DNA of 64,000 nucleotides from Spirochaetaceae bacterium (lineage in GTDB: Bacteria > Spirochaetota > Spirochaetia > Treponematales > Breznakiellaceae): assembly GCA_031279015.1 (NCBI GenBank), contig JAITJI010000102.1, positions 1-64,000 on the forward strand, written 5' to 3'. Below the pieces are notes generated by a model, which saw nothing but the letters and a program-made list of their open reading frames with translations, made no database searches and was not told the origin of the DNA. Positions 39,404 to 48,304 of the stretch are shown here, piece after piece; positions within the stretch are counted from its first letter, which is position 1; each line of letters starts with the position of its first letter. Made by a program: the position numbers and the translations under genes.

Positions 39404-39763
39404 CTACGCTCCTAACGCAGTTTTCGCCCGGGCTGCTATAACCTTAAAGGCTTCGATATCTTCGATGGCCAGATACGCCAGGGCCTTACGGTTTATAGTT
39501 ACTCCGGCCCTGATAAGCCCCGCGATAAGCCGGGAATAGGTGATCCCCTCCGCCCGGCAGGCTGCGTTGATCCGGATGATCCACAGGCGGCGGAAATCCG
39601 CCTTTCTGTCCTTCCGGTCCCGGTAGGCGTAGAACAGACTCTTGGCAACTGCGTCCTTGGCGGTCTTGTAATTTGAATGACGGCGGCCCCAGTAGCCCTT
39701 GGCCTGTTTCAGTATCTTCTTGCGATGGTTCTTTCTTTTGGAACCGTCTACTGCTCTTGACAT
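39404..39763 (-). CDS. rplT: 50S ribosomal protein L20
   Basis: [39 protein letters not shown]. Confidence 0.95.
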   Translation of the reverse strand: MSRAVDGSKRKNHRKKILKQAKGYWGRRHSNYKTAKDAVAKSLFYAYRDRKDRKADFRRLWIIRINAACRAEGITYSRLIAGLIRAGVTINRKALAYLAIEDIEAFKVIAARAKTALGA

Positions 39764-39836
39764 GGCAGACTCCTCTTCTCCCTGCTCTTATACATGCCGC
39801 ACAAGCGGCGTAGCCCCCGGCGCAGAACCGGAAGAC

Positions 39837-40037
39837 TCATCCGTAGGGTAATAACCGTTTTTTGATGAGCGGTACATTATCAGCGGAAAGAACTCCGGCA
39901 TGACGGAGATTTCGCTTCCGTTTACTGGACTTCTTGGTAAGGATATGGCGAAGGTTCTGCTTCTTGTACTTTACCTTCCCCGATCCGGTGAAAGAATAGC
40001 GTTTGGCAGCGCTTTTTTTCGTTTTCATTTTAGGCAT
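39837..40037 (-). CDS. rpmI: 50S ribosomal protein L35
   Basis: [45 protein letters not shown]. Confidence 0.95.
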   Translation of the reverse strand: MPKMKTKKSAAKRYSFTGSGKVKYKKQNLRHILTKKSSKRKRNLRHAGVLSADNVPLIKKRLLPYG

Positions 40038-40091
40038 AGACAACCTCTGCTGTTTTCCGGTTTCCAAAAAATTTCCGGTTTCCAAGAAACC

Positions 40092-40607
40092 TTATTTTCT
40101 GGGTTTGGGGCTTAAAACCATGGACATAAACCGGCCTTCCATGGCCGGAGCTTTATCCAGGAGATACTCCCCCTCAATACGGGACAGGACATCCTTAAGG
40201 ACATCCAGTCCAAGTTCGGTATGGGCAAGTTCCCGGCCCCTGAAACGAACCGTTACCTTAACCTTATTGCCCTCGCCAAGGAATTCCCGAACATGCTTGG
40301 ATTTGAAATCAAGATCATGTTCATCGATCTTTGGCTGCATCCGGATCTCCTTTAACTTTAACAATTTCTGTTTTTTCTTTGAGTCCCGGACTTTTTTTTC
40401 ATTTTCGAATTTATACTTACCGTAGTCCATGATCTTGACCACCGGCGGAACCGCCTGTGGGGCAACTTCCACCAGATCAAAACCCTGTTCCCGGGCCATT
40501 TCGAGCGCCGTAGTGGTGGAAACAACCTGCTGTTCCCCCCCTTCCTGAATAAGACGGACCTCCCGCACCCGAATCTGTTCATTAATCCGTAAATCTTTAT
40601 CCGCCAA
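40092..40607 (-). CDS. infC: Translation initiation factor IF-3 (apparent TTG start)
   Basis: [50 protein letters not shown]. Confidence 0.95.
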   Translation of the reverse strand: MADKDLRINEQIRVREVRLIQEGGEQQVVSTTTALEMAREQGFDLVEVAPQAVPPVVKIMDYGKYKFENEKKVRDSKKKQKLLKLKEIRMQPKIDEHDLDFKSKHVREFLGEGNKVKVTVRFRGRELAHTELGLDVLKDVLSRIEGEYLLDKAPAMEGRFMSMVLSPKPRK

Positions 40608-40874
40608 CTGACCTCCTCACTTTTTCCCGGCAGGGAACCACAGCTTCCGGTACAAAAAATATAAACCGGTTACTGATACAATACTATACACAATAGGGCA
40701 GCTTATGTCCAGTCAAAGAAACGGTAAATATGGGGGAGACGGCAAAAGCATTTACCGGTACGCCCTTCCCGGAAAACCATGACGGAACCCGCTCATGGCC
40801 GAAAGCAAGCCCGGATTACAACCCGCCGCGTCTGTCTATTGAGTTCTTCCCCTTCGCTATGGTAACCTATTCTC

Positions 40875-41495
40875 ATGGGCCTCTTCTGTCTTCTCTGGCT
40901 GCCCCTTTTTTATCTTTTCTGGGTATCCGTTTCCCCGGCAGGTTCCGGTTCCGGTATAATTTGGGCCCTGCTCCCGGGGAGCATCGGGGCGGTGCTGCAA
41001 ACGGTTCTGGGCTCCCCCATTGAACCCCATGGATTTGGTTTTTCCCGGTGGGCGGCCGTGCTGGTTGATATCGCGATCCTTCCGGCGGTGCTGCCCCTTG
41101 TTGTATGCGCTCTTTTTGCGCTGCTCCGGATCATCCCGAACAATTCTGATTTGACCGGTTTCGCCCTGCTCTGGCTTATCCCCGGCGCCCTTATCCGGGC
41201 GGTCAGCCGGAGCGCCCTGCAGAATCCCTGGCTCCTCATCCTTACGCTCCTCATCTGGACCGCCATCGCCGTGGGGATCCCTTTCTTTCTGAGGATAATT
41301 GCGGAGAGATATCCCAGCCGCCTCATGTTCATCCCGGTTCTGTTCATCCCGGCCCTGCCCCTTTTGGCAGCCACCAGTTATTGGGCCTTTTTCTCCCATC
41401 GGCGGACAACCGGGGCCTTGGTCCTCACCGCCCTCTGTATTCCCATGGGGATACGGGTGATTCAGTCCTTCCGGGCAGCCAACAAGAGGCGCTGA
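40875..41495 (+). CDS. Hypothetical multi-TM membrane protein
   Basis: 206-aa ORF dominated by hydrophobic helices. Confidence 0.5.
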   Translation: MGLFCLLWLPLFYLFWVSVSPAGSGSGIIWALLPGSIGAVLQTVLGSPIEPHGFGFSRWAAVLVDIAILPAVLPLVVCALFALLRIIPNNSDLTGFALLWLIPGALIRAVSRSALQNPWLLILTLLIWTAIAVGIPFFLRIIAERYPSRLMFIPVLFIPALPLLAATSYWAFFSHRRTTGALVLTALCIPMGIRVIQSFRAANKRR

Positions 41496-41612
41496 TCCCC
41501 CGGTTTCCGCTGGCTGTTGCGCTATTATCCGGCGTACCTTCGGGGTGTGCAGGGTTAAACATCGCCTTATCGGCGATGTTTGGGGCGTTTACCCGTAAGG
41601 CGCAACCGGCTT

Positions 41613-42611
41613 CTAGGCCTGTCCGGCGGAACCCAGGACGTTTTTGTTTTTGTGGGCGTACATCTTTTTAAGTTCGTCCCGGGCGGGCCCCAGGTATTTG
41701 CGGGGATCGAATTCTTCAGGCTTTTCCGCAAAGATCTTCCGGATCAGGGCGGTCATGGCAAGGCGGCCGTCGGAATCGATATTGATCTTACAGACCGCAC
41801 TTTTCGCCGCCCTTCTGAGCTGATCCTCGGGGATGCCCACGGAATCCTTTAGTTTCCCGCCGTACTGTTCGATCATCTTTACGTATTCAATAGGCACCGA
41901 TGAGGAGCCGTGAAGGACAATGGGGAAACCGGGGATCCGTTTTTCAATTTCTTCAAGGATGTCAAAACGCAGGGGCGGGGGAAGGAGGATACCGTTGGCG
42001 TCCCGGGTGCACTGTTCGGGTTTGAATTTGGCCCGGCCATGGCTGGTGCCGATGGAGATGGCCAGGGAATCGACCCCGGTTTTTTTAACAAAATCCTCAA
42101 CTTCCGCGGGCTGGGTATAGTGGCTGTGTTCTGCGGAGACATCGTCTTCTACCCCCGCCAGAACGCCCAGTTCTCCCTCAACCGTAACATAGTCCTTCCG
42201 GGAATGGGCAAATTCGCAGACCTTTTTGGTGAGCGCCACGTTTTCATCGTAGGGCAGATGGGAACCATCGATCATCACCGAGGAAAAACCCGTTTCGATA
42301 CAATCCTTGCAGAGTTCAAAACTGTCCCCGTGGTCCAGATGCAAAACGATGGGGATGTCATAGCCTAGTTCGTGGGCATATTCCACCGCACCCCTGGCCA
42401 TGTTTTTTAAGAGATTCTGATTGGCATATTTCCGGGCGCCGGAAGACACCTGAAGGATCACCGGAGATTTGGTCTCCACACAGGCCTGGATAATGGCCTG
42501 TAGCTGTTCCATATTATTGAAATTATACGCCGGCAGCGCATAGCCGCCGCTTACCGCCTTCTTGAACAGTTCCACGGTGTTCACCAGGCCTAATTCTGTA
42601 TAACTGGTCAT
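41613..42611 (-). CDS. fba: Fructose-bisphosphate aldolase class II
   Basis: GYALPAYNFNNMEQLQAII, VILQVSSGARKYA, VLHLDHGDSFELCKDCIETGFSSVMIDGSHLPYDEN, LAISIGTSHGRAKF, PIVLHGSSSVP. Confidence 0.95.
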   Translation of the reverse strand: MTSYTELGLVNTVELFKKAVSGGYALPAYNFNNMEQLQAIIQACVETKSPVILQVSSGARKYANQNLLKNMARGAVEYAHELGYDIPIVLHLDHGDSFELCKDCIETGFSSVMIDGSHLPYDENVALTKKVCEFAHSRKDYVTVEGELGVLAGVEDDVSAEHSHYTQPAEVEDFVKKTGVDSLAISIGTSHGRAKFKPEQCTRDANGILLPPPLRFDILEEIEKRIPGFPIVLHGSSSVPIEYVKMIEQYGGKLKDSVGIPEDQLRRAAKSAVCKINIDSDGRLAMTALIRKIFAEKPEEFDPRKYLGPARDELKKMYAHKNKNVLGSAGQA

Positions 42612-42753
42612 GTAACACTCCTTAAAATCGATTCTTGCGTTTGGATTAGGATTCCGGAATTATCAGGGACCCTATAATACAGTTCCAATACTATAACATG
42701 GTTTGATCATGGTCAAGAAACATAGACAATACACCGGCGGGTACATACAATAA

Positions 42754-43737
42754 ATGGGTATGGGGGATGAAGCTTTTTTTACCGGAGCGGATTCTGCCGG
42801 GCCATCCCGGAGAAACCGCCGCAGCCTTGTGGCAAAAATTACGGGATTGGCTTTTTTAGTCCTGATCCTGGGCCTGGGGGGTGTTTTTTTTCTCCGTTCG
42901 CCGGTGCTTCTGGTGACGGATAATTCCTTTGGGCGGATCTATGGCGGGATGCGGGGGATGATGGTCAGGGTGGAAGCCGCCCTGAAGCTGTTCCGGCCGG
43001 TGAAACAGGTATGGATTGCCGGCGGGTCAGGTCCGGACATGGTAGTTTTTGCCGTGGAAGGGATTTCGGAAAAACCGTTTTGCGTACTGTTCCCCTACCG
43101 GTACCAGGAGGGGGCCAGGCGCTATGCGGAGAGGCATCCCGGGACGCCGGCGGCGGTTTTAACCGGCCGGGCCCGGGTGTCCGGCGGGGATGATATACCC
43201 TATATCATGACCAATACCCGGGTCGATCTGTACCGGGCAGGTCGTTCCGCTGCGGTCTTTGCCGGGGGAGAGGGGGAGGTTCTCCTCTTTCAGGATGAAT
43301 CCCTGGGCGCTTCGGAGCGGGAAGCCTTTGAACTGGGTCTGCAGGATGGGGGTTTTGAAAGATCCCCCCGGTATCTGAGGGGGAATACCGAATCGGCCAT
43401 TCCCGGGAATACATCTGTGGTGGTCATCATAGGGCCTGCGGATCATTACCTCCGGCAGAACTATGATATCCCGGTGATCCTCTTCTCCTGGATAGATCCC
43501 GAACTGACCCGCAGAAGCATCAAGGTATTTTTTGATGATTCCCCCCTTGCCCTGGCCGCCGAAGCGGCGGCCGCCGCTTCAACCGTTCCCGGGGAGATGA
43601 CGGAGATTCCCTCAAGGGTGGAGCTTATGGGGCAAAGAATTTCAGAAAAGAAGATTCTTTTGGCTTTAAAAAAAGTAGTAAAGGCCGATAATGTGATGAG
43701 GGATCTTTTTGGAGGCAATACGACGCAGCTTCCATAG
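42754..43737 (+). CDS. Membrane-anchored periplasmic hypothetical protein
   Basis: Single N-terminal TM (ITGLAFLVLILGLGGVFFL) and a Rossmann/periplasmic-binding-like remainder. Confidence 0.5.
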   Translation: MGMGDEAFFTGADSAGPSRRNRRSLVAKITGLAFLVLILGLGGVFFLRSPVLLVTDNSFGRIYGGMRGMMVRVEAALKLFRPVKQVWIAGGSGPDMVVFAVEGISEKPFCVLFPYRYQEGARRYAERHPGTPAAVLTGRARVSGGDDIPYIMTNTRVDLYRAGRSAAVFAGGEGEVLLFQDESLGASEREAFELGLQDGGFERSPRYLRGNTESAIPGNTSVVVIIGPADHYLRQNYDIPVILFSWIDPELTRRSIKVFFDDSPLALAAEAAAAASTVPGEMTEIPSRVELMGQRISEKKILLALKKVVKADNVMRDLFGGNTTQLP

Positions 43738-43776
43738 ATATTGATACAAAATCTCTATGAAAGTCTCCAAAGAGAT

Positions 43777-43805
43777 TTGACAAAGACTGTACAAAGAAAT
43801 ATAAT
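43777..43805 (+). promoter_or_regulatory. Consensus sigma-70 promoter upstream of FlaA-like genes
   Basis: TTGACA-17 bp-TATAAT exact consensus. Confidence 0.85.
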
Positions 43806-43849
43806 CAATGAAGACCTTCCTTCCTAGGTTTAATTAAGAGGAGTATGGG

Positions 43850-44596
43850 ATGAAACATGGTAGTTTCAGGGTTGTATGCCTTATAATTATGGCATCCATA
43901 ACAGCGGCAGCATTCTGTGATGAAAACACCGAAAGTCTTGAAGCGCGCGTTCTGGAGACCTTTGATGGCGATTCAGGGTACGAATGGAAAACGGTTGCCA
44001 GCAAATTCGCTACCAATGACGATGACGGACAGTTTCCCGTGTTGAGTTATATTGAAACCTGGCCGTCAGCGCTTTTTGGTAACAACAGGCAAGGGCTCAC
44101 TTTAAAAAGTCTGGGTATATGGGGCAGATTCGATCGCCGGGGCTATAACTGGATAGATATATATCCGGTGAGCAGTGAAGGCGGCGATGATGCGGGACCA
44201 GCGGAAATTCCGATTCCCGGCAGGTTGAAATACATAGATCTGTGGGTATGGGGTTCAAACCTGAACTACTATATAGAGGTGTTTGTGAGGGATCATCTGG
44301 GGGTGGTTCACGCGCTCAACCTGGGGAATATCGCGTATGAGGGCTGGAAAAACCTCCGCGTCAGGGTACCGGACAACATACCCCAGGTTAAACGGATCCT
44401 TCCCCGGCTTGCGTCCCTGAGCTTTGTAAAATTCCGTATCTGGACTCAGCCGGTAGAACAGGTTGCCAACTTTTATATCTATTTTGATCAGTTTAAAGTG
44501 ATCACCGATACCTTTGAATCCATCTACGATGGTGATGAATTGGCAAATCCGGAACGGATACAGGAGCTCTGGAATGCCGCTTCCGATAATGGTTGA
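43850..44596 (+). CDS. Flagellar filament outer-layer protein FlaA family
   Basis: Signal peptide; ARVLETFDGDSGYEWKTVASKFAT, KSLGIWGRFDRRGYNWIDIYPV, IDLWVWGSNLNYYIEVFVRD. Confidence 0.85.
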   Translation: MKHGSFRVVCLIIMASITAAAFCDENTESLEARVLETFDGDSGYEWKTVASKFATNDDDGQFPVLSYIETWPSALFGNNRQGLTLKSLGIWGRFDRRGYNWIDIYPVSSEGGDDAGPAEIPIPGRLKYIDLWVWGSNLNYYIEVFVRDHLGVVHALNLGNIAYEGWKNLRVRVPDNIPQVKRILPRLASLSFVKFRIWTQPVEQVANFYIYFDQFKVITDTFESIYDGDELANPERIQELWNAASDNG

Positions 44597-44608
44597 GGAG
44601 GCCGTTAC

Positions 44609-45331
44609 ATGAAACGATATATTTTTGTTTTGGTTATATTCGGTTTAGTTGGTTTCCTGGCTGCCCAGCAGACTGAGATTGGTTCTACTGACGCTGAACG
44701 TATTGGCGTTGATGCTGCTCAGCAGAAATTAAAGGAAATTTCTATAGAAAAATTTGAACATGAAGGGTATTGGCGTTCTTCCATATCCTCCGACACGGGG
44801 TATACCACGACCAGGCTTTTTGCCGGCGGCCCTGCGGGAAAGGAGCCGGTGGAGGATGAGCAGGACCTCAACATTCCCGATCAGTACGTGCTGGGCACCC
44901 GGGTTGATTTTCTTCGCCGGGGACATACCAGCGTTACCCTGTATCCGAACCGTCCGATTCCTATAGAGGGAATCACAAAAACCGTTTCCATGTGGGTGGC
45001 GGGCCGCAATTTTAACCATGTGCTTAGCCTCTTGATACAGGATTATTTTGACCGGACCTATGAATTGTATGTCGGCAAACTGAACTTCCAGGGCTGGAAA
45101 CAGATGACCGTTTCCATACCTCCCCAGGCAGATGATGGGGTACACGGTATTGTCCAGAGAAATTACCACTACAACAACCTGATGGGGATTAAAATTGTCG
45201 GGTTGCGGATCGACTGCGATCCCATGGAGGCCATGGGGAGTTACTATGTTTACTTTGACGATCTGCGGGCGGTTACCGATCTTTTTGCGGAAGACAACCG
45301 GGACCCCGACGACATGCTCGACAGTTGGTAA
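44609..45331 (+). CDS. Flagellar filament outer-layer protein FlaA family (second paralogue)
   Basis: Signal peptide; KTVSMWVAGRNFNHVLSLLIQDYFDRTYELYVGKLNFQGWKQMTVSIP, YYVYFDDLRAVTDLF. Confidence 0.85.
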   Translation: MKRYIFVLVIFGLVGFLAAQQTEIGSTDAERIGVDAAQQKLKEISIEKFEHEGYWRSSISSDTGYTTTRLFAGGPAGKEPVEDEQDLNIPDQYVLGTRVDFLRRGHTSVTLYPNRPIPIEGITKTVSMWVAGRNFNHVLSLLIQDYFDRTYELYVGKLNFQGWKQMTVSIPPQADDGVHGIVQRNYHYNNLMGIKIVGLRIDCDPMEAMGSYYVYFDDLRAVTDLFAEDNRDPDDMLDSW

Positions 45332-45389
45332 CCGTTTTTACAGACCGGACAAGGGCGGTACAGCCGCCATTTGTATAGATCCCCTCAGA

Positions 45390-45423
45390 AATAACATGAC
45401 CCATTGGTCATGTTATTTTTTTT
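45390..45423 (+). terminator. Rho-independent terminator
   Basis: AATAACATGACC-CATT-GGTCATGTTATT followed by TTTTTT. Confidence 0.85.
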
Positions 45424-46103
45424 ATATAACGGAAGGCGTTTCCCTCCTTGCCGATGCGTTCGGTTACCCCCAGTTTTGTCAATACGTAGAGGGCCTTCCG
45501 GGCAATGGCGGGGCTTATCCGGGCCCTGTCCCCCAGGAGCTTAACCGTGAATTCCTCATGTTTTGAGAAGGGGATAAAACAGCCGTAGTCCTGGATGCTG
45601 TACAGGGGAACGGACCCGCGGCAGGCGGTCAATTCCCGGTCAACAATGCTGATCCCCCGGCGCCGCCAGGAACCCCGTCCGTCCCGGATTCGCCGTTCCC
45701 GGACATCCACCAGGACCAGTTCGATCCGTATGTTGGGGTTGAGGGGGAGTTCCGGGGCGTAGAGGAGGGCCTTGAAGAGGTCCCAGATCGTACCCTTCCG
45801 TGGGCTTTTACGGCGGCTTAAGAGGGCTCCGTCCCCGTTGTAGAGTTCAATTTGGTTAGTGACGATAATGGGGTGGACGATCCTGACCATGCCCAGGGCG
45901 CTTAACTCCCGGACCTTCTGTTTCAAAGGGCCAAAACTGCCGGTCTGGATTTCAAATATCTCTCCGGATTCGCTGATACCGTCACAGACATACCCCCCCA
46001 GAGATGCCTCGGTCCGGGCCGTCGTGCCGGCGTATTGGAATTTCAAGGTCCGGTGCAGGCTGCTTTCCCGCTCTGTTCCTATCCGGCTTTGAGGTTTTGC
46101 CAT
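45408..46103 (-). CDS. Hypothetical protein, possible PD-(D/E)XK fold plus winged helix
   Basis: LHRTLKFQYAG...EASLGGYVCDGISESGEIFEIQTGSFGPLKQKV; C-terminal helix-rich ARKALYVLTKLGVTERIG. Confidence 0.6.
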   Translation of the reverse strand: MAKPQSRIGTERESSLHRTLKFQYAGTTARTEASLGGYVCDGISESGEIFEIQTGSFGPLKQKVRELSALGMVRIVHPIIVTNQIELYNGDGALLSRRKSPRKGTIWDLFKALLYAPELPLNPNIRIELVLVDVRERRIRDGRGSWRRRGISIVDRELTACRGSVPLYSIQDYGCFIPFSKHEEFTVKLLGDRARISPAIARKALYVLTKLGVTERIGKEGNAFRYIKKIT

Positions 46104-46104
46104 G

Positions 46105-46350
46105 CTAGGTTCCCGTGAAGGGCAGGAGTTCTTCCGCGCTCAATAGTTCTAAAAAATGAAAGGTCTCATTACTCCCCTTGTTTTCCTGTACCGTGATTTT
46201 GGAGATCCTGAATGCGATCATCCGGTTAGTTGGAAGGGGCGGCGTTAAGATCCGGCCGTTTATATCCACCAGCCCGTTTAAGGGGAGCCGTCCGGGGATC
46301 TCCTGGATATCCCCTTCAGGAAAGACGATGAAGTGCTCATTCATAAACAT
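46105..46350 (-). CDS. Small hypothetical protein
   Basis: 81-aa ORF immediately upstream of the 45408-46103 gene. Confidence 0.4.
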   Translation of the reverse strand: MFMNEHFIVFPEGDIQEIPGRLPLNGLVDINGRILTPPLPTNRMIAFRISKITVQENKGSNETFHFLELLSAEELLPFTGT

Positions 46351-46515
46351 GGTTTCAGCATATCAACAGGCCCGGGACCTTACAAGGATTCTCCATAGAA
46401 TCGCCCGGCCCCATCCCTAAACAGGTGTATAGGATCAATGAAGATTTCTTTTACTATTCATAATTTTTTCCGTATTTTACATTGACGGTTTTTTATATTT
46501 ATAAAATACTTAAAA

Positions 46516-46565
46516 AGTGGAGTAAAGTGGTTTGTATTGGGTTGAATTGGATCAAATTGGATAAA
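46516..46565 (+). promoter_or_regulatory. Putative MraZ operator: five 10-bp-spaced TGG repeats
   Basis: AAGTGGAGTA/AAGTGGTTTG/TATTGGGTTG/AATTGGATCA/AATTGGATAA; TGG at 46518, 46528, 46538, 46548, 46558. Confidence 0.75.
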
Positions 46566-46587
46566 AAATAGTCGGGGTGCAGAAAAA

Positions 46588-47064
46588 GTGGATTCGTTGA
46601 CCGGCAAATTTAGAATAACCCTTGATGATAAAGGCCGGATCAATTTGCCGTCCCGTTTGCGTAATGCCCTGACCGGTACCACCCTCATCCTTACCCAGGG
46701 GGCGGATGACTGTGTGTGGATATATCCCCCGGAGGAATGGGAGCGGGTCCGCAGGAGCATCATGGAGATGACCTCGCCCTTTTCCTCTAAATCCCGCAGT
46801 GTGCGGCGGCGCATCATCGGCCCCGCCCAGGATATGGAGTTGGACAAGGCCGGCCGGCTGCCAATTCCCCAGAGTCTGCGGGAATTTGCGGGTCTGACAA
46901 AGGAATGTCTGGTTATCGGGCTCTATGACTATATAGAGGTCTGGAATTGTGACCGGTATCAGGCTTATTTAAATGCCACCGAAGAGGATTTTAATGCGGG
47001 TTCCGAAGAACTGGCGATGATGCTCCGGGAAAAGAGAGACTTTTTGAATAAGGACGGGTTTTAG
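46588..47064 (+). CDS. mraZ: Transcriptional regulator MraZ (GTG start)
   Basis: GKFRITLDDKGRINLPSRLRNAL, MELDKAGRLPIPQSLREFAGL. Confidence 0.95.
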   Translation: MDSLTGKFRITLDDKGRINLPSRLRNALTGTTLILTQGADDCVWIYPPEEWERVRRSIMEMTSPFSSKSRSVRRRIIGPAQDMELDKAGRLPIPQSLREFAGLTKECLVIGLYDYIEVWNCDRYQAYLNATEEDFNAGSEELAMMLREKRDFLNKDGF

Positions 47065-48014
47065 TGGAAATTGTCCATATACCGGTACTACAGGAGGAGA
47101 CAATAGGGTATCTCGCACCCCGGGGAAGGGGGGAACTGATGGTAGATGCCACCCTTGGAGAGGGAGGGCACGCTTATACCTTCTTGTCACGGTTTCCGGA
47201 ATTGCGAATTATCGGTGTGGATGTTGACCGGGATATACAGGAGATAGCCCGGGAACGGCTTAAAGAATTTGGAGACCGGATCCACTTCTACCTGGGGTGG
47301 TCCCAGGAATTTTTTGCCGAATTTCCCCGGGACATCAAACGGCCGGATACCATCCTCATCGACCTGGGGGTGAGCGCCTATCATTATGAACGGGGAGGAC
47401 GGGGTTTCAGTTTCAGAAAGGATGAGTTTCTTGATATGCGAATCGATAGGGACCGGGGGCCGCCGGCCGCGGAATTACTTAAAAAACTGCGGGAAGAGGA
47501 ACTGGCGGATCTTATCTACCGGAACGCCGGGGAACGGTACTCCCGGCGTATTGCCAGGGCCATCGCCGCGGCCCGCGTTTCAGGGCCCATTACCAGTTCT
47601 GCAGTCCTGGCGGAACTGGTGGAAGGGGCGGTGCCGTCCTATTACCGGCATGGTCCTGTACACCCGGCGACAAGGACCTTCCAGGCCCTGCGGATTGCGG
47701 TAAACGGGGAACTGTCCCGGCTGCCCGCTCTTCTGGAGGGAGCCTTCGATGTGCTGGAACCCGGAGGCCGCCTGGGAGTGATCGCTTTTCACTCCCTGGA
47801 AGACAGGATTGTTAAAAATTTTTTTCGGGAGAAAAACAAGAGCTGTACCTGTTCTCCTGAAGAGCCGATATGTAGATGTGAGGGACGCCGGATCCTTACC
47901 CCGTTGACCCGGAAACCGGTAGTTCCTACGAATGATGAGATACGGAATAATTCGGCTTCCCGCAGCGCGAAGCTTCGGGTGGTGGAAAAAATTCTTGACG
48001 AGGAAGGTTTGTGA
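47064..48014 (+). CDS. rsmH: 16S rRNA m4C1402 methyltransferase
   Basis: HIPVLQEETIGYLAPRGRGELMVDATLGEGGHAYTFL, ILIDLGVSAYHYERGGRGFSFRKDEFLDMRID, AFHSLEDRIVKNFF. Confidence 0.95.
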   Translation: MEIVHIPVLQEETIGYLAPRGRGELMVDATLGEGGHAYTFLSRFPELRIIGVDVDRDIQEIARERLKEFGDRIHFYLGWSQEFFAEFPRDIKRPDTILIDLGVSAYHYERGGRGFSFRKDEFLDMRIDRDRGPPAAELLKKLREEELADLIYRNAGERYSRRIARAIAAARVSGPITSSAVLAELVEGAVPSYYRHGPVHPATRTFQALRIAVNGELSRLPALLEGAFDVLEPGGRLGVIAFHSLEDRIVKNFFREKNKSCTCSPEEPICRCEGRRILTPLTRKPVVPTNDEIRNNSASRSAKLRVVEKILDEEGL

Positions 48015-48304
48015 TGAAGGGGCGTCTCCTGTTCTATGTGCTCATTGTATCCATACCGCTGTTTCCGGGACTCGTGGTCCGGCAGTCTATCCGGTTTACC
48101 AGATTGACGGAAGAGGTAAAACGGATAGAGAGCGTCCAGGAGGAATGGGTGGAGAGTAATAAACGGCTTATAGCGGGGATTACCGCCCTTTCATCTCCTG
48201 AACGGATAGAGGCGATATCCAGGAACGAATTGGGGCTGGTGAAAAAAGCGCCGGAGCATGTGCTGCAGATCCGGATTGAAGGGGGGCCGGGACCTGATGG
48301 ATAG
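48011..48304 (+). CDS. ftsL: FtsL-like septum-formation protein
   Basis: Short bitopic protein with a coiled-coil stretch in the ftsL position of dcw. Confidence 0.65.
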   Translation: MMKGRLLFYVLIVSIPLFPGLVVRQSIRFTRLTEEVKRIESVQEEWVESNKRLIAGITALSSPERIEAISRNELGLVKKAPEHVLQIRIEGGPGPDG

